This document shows, piece after piece, positions 20,301 to 30,808 of a stretch of DNA of 35,247 nt; the stretch's first letter is position 1, and each line of letters begins with the position of its first letter. The position numbers and the translations under genes are program-made. Below the pieces are notes generated by a model that was not told the DNA's origin, did no database searches, and saw nothing but the letters and a program-made list of their open reading frames with translations. The DNA lies in the NCBI GenBank assembly GCA_002081555.1, contig MZNV01002106.1, forward strand, positions 1-35,247, read 5' to 3'. Source of the DNA: Protostelium mycophagum. Lineage: Eukaryota; Evosea; Variosea; Protosteliida; Protosteliaceae.

Positions 20301-23300
20301 GATTGAGGTATCGTCCATTCGTACCTTGAGGTTTCCGTGAACTAGTCCGTTCTTATATAAATGCCTCATCGCGATAGCGATCTCCAAACCGATCGTGATC
20401 ACGTCATTGATTTTACCGTCTGGTCGGCTGTACAAAACCTGACTGATGGACTGGCGGCTGCGCAATCTCTCAAATACCAAGAAGTGTTTCTCTTTTAGGA
20501 TGGTGTATCCCATCTGAAATGGTCAACGCTGATGTATAATATTATTCTTTACCAAATGATGGAGGTATCTGTGGCCATTTACCATTTTCTGTAGAAATGT
20601 ATACAATTCAATTAAATCATCCCGAGTTTTAGTTTTCAGATGGTATTGCTCACGAAGAATCAGCGTCAGCGAATCAAGCCTGACCCACCTTGAGTTGTAG
20701 ATTGTCTATATCGGCCGTCCCCATGTCTAATCTAGAATCATTTGATTCTCCCTGGAAAAATAATTGGCATGTGTTTAAAGGAGTTTAAAGATTGTAAAAT
20801 AATAATAAATAGTGAGACAAAGCCAACGTGGATTTTCGGGGATTTCGAGCATCTTTTGGTCCGTTAACACAAGAATATTATTGAAAATATCTGGACACTC
20901 TGGTTACCTGCAGAGCTAACACCCATCTTTTGATCTCCCGTCCGTCCTTTTGAGTTGCTTTATTATTGAAGAGGGTAAACGATACGTGATTACTATTGGT
21001 GATTACCACAGCTTCAGAATGGGCTTCTAATACGCATCCGCTCAACGGGCCGAAAGACCCTTTGGGCTTCTTTCCGAGCTAAAGAATGTGTCATCATCGG
21101 TGATTTCGCGAGTGGAAGTAGTACCTGGAAGTCTCTCTTGTTGGTGTAGAAGTAGAGTTGGCCTCTCTGTATGACAAAGTATCTCTGGGTTTCTATGCCA
21201 AACCAGGTGACCTTCTTAATTCCCTCCCCTTCATATACCACTGCCTCATCACAACTCTATAGTGTCATCATGATGACGTCATCAACTATGATCATACGTA
21301 TGATGACGTGATCGACTATGATGACAGATGAAATGTCGTATGTACCGAGTCGAGGTTGTCAAAAGCGGTGATGTGTGGACGCTCCAGGTGGTAATCCGGC
21401 CACGTTCCCAGAACAGTGATGGTATTATCTTCACTGGATATCCACACTCGATTACATTTTTGGTCCCTCACCACGCACATCTTCTCTATCGGCTTATTTT
21501 GGTATTGGTCCAATACATCGTATAATTCTCCACTCTGAAACGAAGATTCAGTGGGATTACACCGAAAGAATTCTTCGAAAATTCATCGAAAATTCAGAAA
21601 ACTTGATTTGGAGTTCGGTCAAAAAGCAAGAAATATCAAAGAATTTTCATGGAATTCTGCAGAAATTTTGGGCTTTAGGGTTTAGGGTTTGAATATTTGA
21701 ATGAGGGAAATTCCGACGGAACATTGATTATTTTTAAATATGTGTATAATATGTTTAAATCCTTTCAAATTTCAAAAGTGTGGCTCATGTTTAAACATAC
21801 TTGAGAGTGATATATATTGATTCTTCCATTATTCTTGTGTCCAGTCCACACGTAATCACCGAGACAGATCATGTCTGATACATCATCGTCTTTGATCATC
21901 TTCATCTGATCTCCCATCTTTATACATTTATTTCAGCGTGGTGAGCTTCGAGAAGTGCAGGATCACGAGATACAAAAAAATCTCGAAATTGCAAAATAAA
22001 TTTTTAATAAATTTTTTTTACAAAAAAAAACCGACTTTATATTTCCCAGAGATCTAAATAAATAAATAAAAATTGTCGAGAAATCGCACCTGACTCCACA
22101 TGATGATGGAGTTACCGGCCGTCCAAACACCTTGTGCCGTTTCACAGATAACATTCACGTACTTATGAGCACTCTGAAACTCTTTTTGCTTCTGTAATGT
22201 GTTTGCATCGTAGATGATGAACGATATGTTGGACTCGGTGTCCTCATAACATGCCCAGACGGTTTCTTTACTCTTCAGATAACACATGGCTTCGAATTTT
22301 AACGTGGTTTGGATCTCCTTCTAGAATAGAATTTAGACTTCGAAAAAGTGAATTGATTCTATTAGTTTTAAGAATGTGTATAAAAAATATTTGTAAACTC
22401 ACCGCAGGATGGATGATGATCTTATCATTCGACGCCATCCAAATCTGGTCCCTCGCCTTGGTGACACAAGATACAGCGATATTCCCATTCTTTACAGGCT
22501 GTGATGAATCAGCAGGACATGATCAGATGGAGTCACCTCTTTGGTCTCCGCGTTGTAGATGACATACTCTGTATTGTAGAAGATCCATACTTCCCTCTTT
22601 CCGGATTTATACACCATATCATTCATATCTTCCGGAGGCAGATGAAAAGAATGCTTGGATTTGAAACTCTGTAACAAATGAGATCCAGATCAGACATCAC
22701 GAAACTCACTTTTGAACACCACACAGAGATGTAGCCTTTCGCATCGCAACACCAGACTTCCTCGTCAACGTGTAGAATATGTCTTATTGTAGAAGAGTGA
22801 ACCATCTTCGCGTTACGTTGGATCCAATTTACTCTCCCTCCTCCAAACATTTCCTAATTTCATCATTAAATGGGGAGAATCATTCTTTTAGATCACTGTC
22901 TCACTCGCAACAAGCCAGGTGCCAGTGGCAAAATGGTTCTTAACAGGTCGATGACCTCTGCGAGTGCTTGACGGAGCATATTTGCTGGAATGTTTTTCTG
23001 ATCCAGGAGAGAAGGGGCAATACACGTGGCAATCGCTCGAAGGGTCATCTAACGTCTTCAGATAGAGCAGATCGAAAAGAAAAATGACCTTATTTTGACC
23101 TTCATTCAAGATCACGTTATAGCAGAGGAAAAGGACCTCTTCCATCAGTCTCACTCTGTCGTCATTTGTGTTATCGAGGCGTTGGATCTCCTCTGTCAGG
23201 CGTTGGAGGGGATCCGATTTGAATGAAACCTTATCAACCAGCCCTTTTGGGATCCTTCTCAAGAAAGATTTGAACAAGGAGGCGACGGAGAGCGCGGAGT

Positions 23301-23704
23301 ATGGATCAAGTGATGTGACCACTCCTTTATCCAGCATGTCCTCCAGTGCCTTCACCTCTTTGGCATTTCCTGGCACTCGAAAGATCCCCTCTTCGGCGAG
23401 ACCTGCCCGATATCACCCCCGAATAAAACCTCAGAAAGGAGTTTTCAAATTACCTTTTTTCATGATCTCATCTATACAAGAGGAAAATATTGGGGGTATC
23501 CCTCTTGTGGAGGTGCTACTGTTGCCCCAAAGTGGGGTTGCATCCTCCCCAATGACCTTCGGCATGGACAAAGTGAAGGGACACCCGTAGCTGCGTACGA
23601 GAAAAGTCGTGAAAACTTCATGGATATGTAAAATACCCTACCGTGATTTGAATGGTGACTTACCGTGTCTCGGGACTGCGCGACCCACCATCAGAGACTT
23701 CTCC
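17332..23704 (-). CDS. RhoGAP / beta-propeller / PH / pseudokinase / GTPase-like / RING fusion protein
   Basis: Read from about 23700 down. RhoGAP (22900-23600): IPPIFSSCIDEIMKKG, then EEGIFRVPGNAKEVKALED with the Arg finger, and NK-TMTLRAIATCIAPSLLD. A beta-propeller-like part (21316-22850) has repeated short blades such as IRHILHVDEEVWCCDAKGYI and GVWTAGNSIIMWS. A PH domain (about 20890-21230) follows: TQRYFVIQRGQLYFYTNKRD, ending in REIKRWVLALQ. A TKL-like kinase fold (19695-20690) has HGNLKTEN for HRDLKxxN, GYN in place of DFG, and DVYAFGSL and NPGHRPTF; catalysis is unlikely. The GTPase-like domain has P-loop GSTHAGKS (19403-19426) and DVEGDGG for switch II. A helical part follows, and a C3HC4 RING (17347-17499) ends the protein. 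The joins checked are in frame, including the RhoGAP-to-propeller one. The first exon and start Met are not resolved; one pseudokinase join near 20170 is ambiguous. Confidence 0.8.
19403..19426 (-). other. P-loop (G1) of the minus-strand GTPase-like domain
   Basis: Codes for GSTHAGKS followed by FLTRVL. The paralogue at 24292-24315 has GATHAGKS-FLAKKL. HAG is an unusual middle for G1 and marks both as one family. The GBP/atlastin-like DVEGDGG follows 70-110 residues later in each. Confidence 0.75.
21674..21690 (+). repeat. Interstitial telomere-like TTTAGGG repeat
   Basis: TTTAGGGTTTAGGGTTT, two full units and a half of the TTTAGGG heptamer, lies in an intron of the minus-strand gene, just beyond several GAAAATTC-type 11-nt units (21560-21600). 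It could be chance, a repaired break or a telomere-derived insertion. Confidence 0.5.
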
Positions 23705-24015
23705 AGGAATATTGTACGACAACAATCATTCTTTTTACCCGGACCGTAGTGTTGTTTCACGGTAATGAAGGTGGAGAGAATGAAAGCTCGTTAAGAGCCG
23801 TGATTGCTGCGTTATCTGACCATCTCCACATACTCACTTTTTTACCAAGACGAAGCCACGGGATTCAGCAAAGAGGAGACTTCTTGATATCAACTCCCTT
23901 GTCACGGAGAATTTAGAAGGTGAGATGGATGAAGGTGGATTTATTATGTGGATACATATGGATTCCATAATCATGATGCCACATCTCTAATCTCACTCTC
24001 AGACACTTCTTTCAC
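23705..24015. promoter_or_regulatory. Divergent region between the two GTPase-RING genes
   Basis: About 310 bp lie between the first recognisable RhoGAP-side sequence and the start codon at 24016. It should contain the first minus-strand exon, which I could not place, and promoters for both genes. CACGGTAATG near 23760 resembles the core of the small inverted-repeat family. Confidence 0.4.
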
Positions 24016-27000
24016 ATGAGTGCGCCTATACTCCCCCAGGTCCAACTCACAAACGGATCCGACACCCAAACAGAGAGAGAGAGGAGCTCCAGAAAGAGTT
24101 TACAACGCGCCAAAGAAAGCGGAATCACCATCACCCAGTTTTCACTTCCCACCGAAAGGAACAGACTGAGGAGAGATGGAGGACAAGGAGTGTTGCTAGA
24201 CCTCTTACCAAATGAAGAAGGTCTCAGGGAATTGTTAGAAGCCTCTGATCTTCTCGTGGAGAAGGGGATGTCCAAATGCATCTGTTTCTTGGGTGCGACT
24301 CATGCTGGAAAATCTTTTCTCGCGAAAAAACTCTTAAGCAGAAATTCAACGCGGTGAGTTTCTCATATCATCATAAATGATTATGTAGGACCCAAAATGT
24401 TCAGTCGATTGAAGAGACAATAGAGAAGGAGGTCCGATTACAGGCCAAGGAGGAATTTTGGATCCCACCTCAGCCGAGATCACCGCCTTTTGGAGCGATG
24501 ACGTGTGTAACAGTGGGGATGACCGTGGAGCGTGGATATGTGATGTAGAGGGTGATGGAGGTGAGTTTACCTCTTCGATTCGATGTTCTCAAACATTATG
24601 ATTAAATAGATTCTGTGCGAAATCATTTCATGTCGTCATTTTCAGATGACGGTCGATAAATAATAAATATAATATAACAAATGATATTCTATTATATTAT
24701 CGTATTATATAATAGATAATATTGATAGACAATAGGAGGAGACAGCATGCCCGTGCAATGCAGGGATAAATTACAGATGTCACAAAAGGAATCCAAGGCG
24801 TACTACCAGATGAGAAGAGAAGCCGTCAAATTCCATCTTCCAAGGTGTTTGTCACAGCAGGCTCCTTCATCCTACGGTGTTTTGAGCCTGTGAGGGTTTA
24901 TTCCGGAGGTTTTTAAAAGCAGGCCAGTTTTACACCTCATAACCGGAACACTTTTAAAGTGATCGTCAGGTGTGATTTGGCCTGCTTCCCGGTATAAACA
25001 TTCGCAGGCACAAATTACACCGAGGGTAATCTGGGGCGACTATATCTGGTTCTAAAGACTTTCAGATTCGCCTACATGATCTCTGATGTGATCATCTACG
25101 TCGGCACAACTGACTTCGCGAATCACGATTGGGTCGATTATATCCGGGACCACATCTTAAAGAAAACTAATGTGGTCAACACAGATTTACCCGTCCTCAT
25201 TCTGGTACAAAATCTGGCACATTTCAAGGGAGAGCCAGACGAGGAGAGCTTGACCCAACAATTCCAGAGTCAGATGGACGATGTAGCTTCAAATTTCAAG
25301 AAGATATCATGTCTTCAGATACCTCCAAATATAGACCCTCTTTTCGAACAACAGGTGGGATATTTAGATGAAGAAAAAATATTTAAATTATATTCAAATT
25401 ATTTATTTTAAAAATATCTAAATTATATTCAAATGATTGATTTTATTAAAAATAATATTTGAATGCGTTTGAAGACAATCAATCGGAGAAATGAATCGTC
25501 TTCAGATAAAAAAATTCCACAAGCTGGTGGAGGAAGGTATGGCAGTCAGATTAGAGGATAGAAGAGAGTCACACCAGGTGTACAACTTCAAGACTTGGGC
25601 CAAGCTGACTGAAGAGATGATTAATCAGGCAAGAGACGTCCAGAGATTAGTCAGGGTGGGAAGCGTTTTATCCGAACTCATCGCACAAGAGGTGCGAAAA
25701 TCCTCCACAACCGGTTACCCGTAGGTTTTCAAAGGATCTCGCCACTTGAAATTAAAATATGCAGAATTGCATTCTTCAACACGTTCAATGGAAAGAACAT
25801 GGATATAGAGGAGAGGGAGAGGACCGAGGTCAACTTTGAAAACGTAAAGAGGTTGACAATCAAGATGCTTGCTCTGATGGAGAGAGCAAAAGTCCTCGCA
25901 GTGGTCCAGAAGAATGACGGCGACAAGAAGCTGACGCCACTAGTCAACCAGTTGTGAGTATCTGTTCACAAACATCCATATTGACAACAACAGGCACACG
26001 GAGGTAGTAGATAAGGACGAGAAGGTCAATGACCTGCTCCAACGGATGGAGGATCTGAGGTTATGCTGCCAGCGCACAACACGTGATGACAATACTTACA
26101 ACTGTGTGTTGTCTAAGAGGGACATCCATCCCAGCGGGCGGCATCAGTACAAGAATGTGAAGGACAACGTGGAGATCACCTGGCTGGCACAAAAAAAAGG
26201 CTTCCAATCTTGCAAGAGTGATGATATTATTGGAGAAGAGAATCATAAATTGAAGATGTTATTTTCTGAAGACACAGACAAATATCTTAAAGATCACGAG
26301 GTGATGAGCCATAGGAAAATCACATATGGGGCTGACATTTTCACAGATTTGTGCACGAAAAATCAAATTGGAGCAAAGACGACTCAGCCGTGCATGCCGT
26401 CAATATCTAGGCGCATTGGAGGGCGTCATTTTCACAAGAGTCTGCGGAAATTGCTGGTTGGACATTGAATGTAAACCTACTATTCCAGCCGGCGGTGAAG
26501 CGTGCCATCACGCTCGGAGAAATCTATGTGAAGGATGTTACGATGTGTTGTATAGACAGAGCGCGCCTCCGGAATTGGAATTTGATCCTAGAGAATGTCC
26601 GTTTTGTCCCGAACCTGCGATGCAGAGCCCAATCGGGACTGTAAGAAACGCGAGAGGTGATGTTTTATTGTTTTGATATTCACTGTATAAGATAGAATGC
26701 GATATATGATTACTACTGAATAGATCTAATCATCTTATTTATAATCATTATAGATGTTTTATAATTCTATTGATTTGTGCGGGAAATGTAAAAGGAAATA
26801 CTGATTTTGTAGAGCAGTCCACCATTCCTCCACAACATACTCATACTGAGTCGGACAGACCTCAAAGCGCCTCTTCAAGTCTACCGCAACCTAACAATGA
26901 TTCGGATAGACCTCAGAGTCCCTCTTTCAGGCCTCAGGAAGAGACGGAAAGACCTCACACTGGTTCTAAAAGTCCACAGACATCTCAGAATAATGTAGAC

Positions 27001-30000
27001 AGACCTCAGAGTCCCTCTTTCAGGCCTCAGGAAGAGATGGACAGACCTCAAAGGGCTTCCCGGCCTCAGAACGATCCAAGTAAACCTCAGAGTCCTTCTT
27101 TCAGGCCTCAAGAAGACACGGACAGACCTCAAACTGGTTCTAAAAGTCCACAGACACCTCATAATGATTCAGATAGACCTCAGAGTGCTTCTGCACAGCC
27201 TTATAATGATTCAGATAGACCTCAGAGTGCTTCTGCACAGCCTTATAATGATTCAGATAGACCTCAGAATGCTTCTCTAAGTTTAAAGGGACCTCAGAAT
27301 GATTCAGACAGACCTCAAAATGCTTCTTCACATCCTCATGATGATTCAAATAGACCTCAGAATGGCTCGTTCAGGCCTCAGGATGACACGGACAGACCTC
27401 AGAATGTTCCAAGTCTACACGCACCTCCGAATAATTCAGACAGGCCTCAAAGCGCATCTTCTGAGCCTCCATCACCGAAAAACGAGGATTTGAAACGAAT
27501 CATCAATCTGGCTTCTATTATGAATGCACAGTCCACTAGAGTAGCGATCAATCACACGAAATGCCGAAAGATCGCTCTGAAGGCGGTTCTGATGAGCAAT
27601 ATAGCCGAAGGTAAGTTGTTCACGAAAACAACGTGTGGGGTCACACTGACATCCTGACAGAGAGACGAGAGGTATTAGATCAAAAACCCTCCTGCTACGA
27701 GGAGATACAAAAACTGATGACGGACATGCACAAGTGAGCCTTTAGAATTCAAAAGAATGAAATTGACGATTCCAGGTTTGTGTTGGATTACGGTGGCTGG
27801 GATGGCACGAAATTCCAGAGGAAATTCAGCCTCATTTTCTCCGCCTCAAAAGCTGAGACATTGATGAGAAAGTGAGATTTTATCTTTCATAACGCGAGAG
27901 ATTTCGGCTGCAGGATTTTTTCAACATGTTTGTTATTGGACCAAAAATCCCCTCAGGGATGAGGTCAATACATATGATACATTTATGTACTTTTCGGCCT
28001 GCTAGATTTATTATTATTTATTAATATGCATTTTTGTTATTGAACCGAAAAAATCGATTACTTTGATATAATTTGGCGTCTAATTGGCCTGATGAATTCT
28101 TGGGCCCGCTACGATGGACTCTGAATCTGAGTCATTACAGTTTGATTGAAGAACAGAATTCTTTGATACAACAGATAATCACATTAGTTCATATATCAGG
28201 AGGAACCATGTACCCAAGAGATTCCACAAACGAGGTTTATTTTCCATCTCTTTGAAGAAGTCATGACCATCGATGACTGATGTGATTCAGGAATCCGTAG
28301 AACAATCTACGCTCAGTGGTGAGTCTTTTTGCAACCTTGAAATGACTAATGACCTCATCAGATTACGCCGAGCAGATACATCAATGGGCCGACAATAAAT
28401 CGCAATGTCTGTTGGTTTGGTGGGACAACCACCCCGAGAATAACCAACTGACAATGGAGGTTCGTCGTCTTTTCACAACACAATTTGTCGCGTTCACATC
28501 TCGTCATCATGCCTCTTGATGACTGAAATGAGCCAGTCCATCAAGCAGATCAATGAGTATAACGGGTTAGAAGTGACAATGATATGGGTAGAAGAACGAA
28601 AGACTTTCGAGCACGTCTTGAATGCCATAGCAGTCCACACAGCTAATGAGGTATACTCTTTTCCGTCGTAACTCGGGGTGACATCAACAGAACGAAAACT
28701 ATTTTTATAGGCTCCGATTTGTATCTAATTATGGGTCAGAAACAGTGTGAGTCTCACTTTAAGTTGAAAGTGAAGTTGGTCGTGGTAGTTACCGTGAAAC
28801 TTTGGTTAAGAGTCTACTCGCCGCTCCATAATTTAATTTGATTTTCCCGCGCATTAGAATTAATGGTTTTGACGAATAGCACAGGAATAATGCGGAAACC
28901 GCCGTGAATCTATTATCCCAAAAGTCAGTCACGTAGCATCATAATCATATACTGACCTATGCAGGAACATCAAATCACCCCTGTTGATATACACCGGAAA
29001 GAGGGCCCCCGAAACCGAAGCCAAGTCTGTGTTTTATTTTTGCAGAAACTCATCACGTTGCAGGTTCAGAGCGACACAGAAGCCAAATCAAGACGAGCAA
29101 CCCTTCGGAAAAGTACACGCCACAAACGAAACTAACGCCGTCATCAACTTTGGAACGTTTGCCACGGCCATCTGGATCACCGGTTCGGTCAATGGAGAAG
29201 AGGTGAATACCATACCCTGGTGTTACTCATTATTATATAGTATATGATGAATCTCGCGGGAGTTATGGGAACACCAAGCTACCGTTTGTATGGTTATACG
29301 CAGGATTGTATAAAACAACTGTATAGGTCCAAGATGCGGTGATTTGATCACGAGATATGACGGAAATGTTGACATGTGCAGGTGTCTTCCACGGAGCAAA
29401 TTTCTTCTGAACAGGCATCAATTAGAGTTTCTCAAGCATGTGAAAAATGACGACGATTTCAAAAAGTCGTCTTGCATCGTGAGTCGACATGTGTACATGC
29501 ATGGACTGATGATGTAGGTGTATACTTCGGCAGAGAACCAGTCAAGTGCTTTGCATGTGTTCAAAGAAGCTTTGAACTGGATGTACCAAGAGGTACAACT
29601 TTCAATAATACAAAGAATAATTGATAATTGAATTAAAAATTAAATAATTATTAAATGATCTGGTAATTAAATAATAGGGAGTGTATGTGTCCCAAAACGA
29701 CTTGCTCAGATTCTGTACTGTTATAGAAAATAGACCTGAGGTTGTGGAAAGTGAGTGTTAACATTTTTATATAAACTGAATGACTTGTAGCCTCTTCAAG
29801 ACATGATGCACCCATCACCTCACCTCCATCATCGAGAGATCACAAAGACGGTACTTTTGTGATACACAAAATCCGAGTGACCAAAGTTCCCACCAGTCAG
29901 TTGATTTCTTGGAATTAAAATATATTGACACTGACAGGGGACAAGATGAATCTTGGTGTCAAGTTGTATTTCGGTGCTGGAATCGCCAAAACCAAGACAA

Positions 30001-30391
30001 CGGTATTGTTCTGGTTTTGATTGTACTGACATTTGACAGAAAAGAGGACAAGAGCCCTCGTGGATTTATACAGAGAAGACACCATTTATACCCAATCCAA
30101 TGTGAATGATCAATCGATGATCATCTTCTTTCCATATCGCGAATGACATTCCACAGGACCGTCAATGGAACAAGCCAATTGAGATTTGAAGTTAGAGGAG
30201 AAGGCGGTTGGTTGAAGGGCAAGCAGCTCATGGGCCAAGCCGAATTGACGATATCTGAAGTGATTCATGCTCAAGGCAATCACCAAGTCGCCAACATAAA
30301 GAGGGACCTCTCTCTGCCCGCAGAAGGTGGACGATCTCCTAAACAATGCGGAGTGATCGAGATAGACATCACTTTCAGCCCGAGAAGATGA
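24016..30391 (+). CDS. GTPase-like / RING / RPQ-repeat / C2-like large protein
   Basis: Paralogue of the minus-strand neighbour's C-terminal half. P-loop GATHAGKS is at residues 93-100; the next exon (from about 24415) gives ILDPTSAEITAFW and WICDVEGDGG; then AYYQMRREAVKFHLPR, FAYMISDVIIYVG and LPVLILVQN. The minus gene has YYKMRREAVKTQLPR, TISDIMLYV and LPILVLVHN at these places. A helical part and a RING (26443-26607; CGNC, CHH, CEGC, CPFC) follow. At 26658 a GTGATG donor joins in phase to TTTTGTAG at 26812, so the Arg-Pro-Gln repeat tract (to about 27480) belongs to this gene. Beyond it lie FVLDYGGWDGTKFQRKFSLI, an alpha/beta-looking part (QCLLVWWDN, LEVTMIWVEE, SPLLIYTGKR) that I cannot name, and a C2-like end (29850-30391; NLGVKLYFGAG, LRFEVRGEGGWLKGKQ). 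Exons at 27870-29400 are the least certain. Confidence 0.78.
24896..25009. mobile_element. Foldback (MITE-like) element in an intron
   Basis: GCCTGTGAGGGTTTATTCCGG (24896-24916) pairs imperfectly with CCGGTATAAACATTCGCAGGC (24989-25009; 17 of 21 positions). Inside them AGCAGGCCAGTTTTACACCT pairs with AGGTGTGATTTGGCCTGCT. The whole 114-bp element folds on itself with no coding capacity. It fills most of the intron between KFHLPR and FAYMISD of the GTPase-like domain. Sequence unrelated to the elements at 12.4 and 14.4 kb. Confidence 0.75.
26815..27480 (+). repeat. Coding tandem repeat, Arg-Pro-Gln tract
   Basis: About 17 imperfect repeats of 12-16 residues with core SDRPQSAS and variants (DRPQSPSFRPQEE, SKSPQTPHND). 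At DNA level two 42-nt units are identical (from about 27166 and 27208), and a roughly 90-nt unit recurs around 26910 and 27000, so the tract expands by slippage or unequal exchange. The chain should be disordered, hydrophilic and Ser/Pro-rich. It links the RING half to the C-terminal half of the protein. Confidence 0.85.
27928..28055 (+). repeat. Imperfect direct repeats within an intron
   Basis: TTTGTTATTGGACCAAAAA (about 27930) recurs as TTTGTTATTGAACCGAAAAAA (about 28033). Both lie in the roughly 200-nt intron after the exon ending ETLMRK, flanking AT-rich sequence. They could be remnants of a duplication or insertion. Confidence 0.4.
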
Positions 30392-30808
30392 ATGAAATGA
30401 TCAGTGCCGATCTTGCATATCATTATCACCAATCGATGTCTTGGGGTCGTCCCGCAGATTCGTAAATTCGCGAATACATTCGCATTTGTTCAAAATCGGC
30501 AATTTCTCGGAAATCTGTGGGAAAGTCATGATAGTTCCGGCCGGAACCGGCAACGATATTTCATTATTATACGTTAGTTACCGCATCATCTTGCGTTATT
30601 ATTTTACGGAGCGGGTGATCTTTGGATTCAAGAGGATATTTTCGATCTGCGGTTGCGAACCGCGTGGTTCCCGTTAGTTAACGTTTAGGAGAAATTCACT
30701 TACCTTGGCAACCGGTTCATTTTTTCGGAGACACAACAAGCAACAGCACCCCTATCCGAGTCCACTCTTCTTGAAGGAGAAGCACCAGTCACAGAAGTCT
30801 CTCCAAAA
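30392..30808. promoter_or_regulatory. Intergenic region upstream of the TIG gene
   Basis: These 417 bp contain several short palindromes, TTCCGGCCGGAA at about 30535 and GCGGTTGCGAACCGC at about 30650, and GTTAGTTACCG/GTTAGTTAACG stretches. No exon found. Presumed 3' flank of the GTPase-RING gene and promoter of the secreted protein gene. Confidence 0.45.

Noticed and set aside
24660-24730. AT-rich stretches (also 19940-20060) as replication origins
   Set aside because: They are within introns of well-supported genes and show no specific motif; base composition alone is not enough.
26881-27349. Open minus-strand frames through the RPQ repeat (about 70-90 codons)
   Set aside because: They mirror the periodic plus-strand code; the plus frame joins upstream and downstream exons in phase, the minus frames do not.
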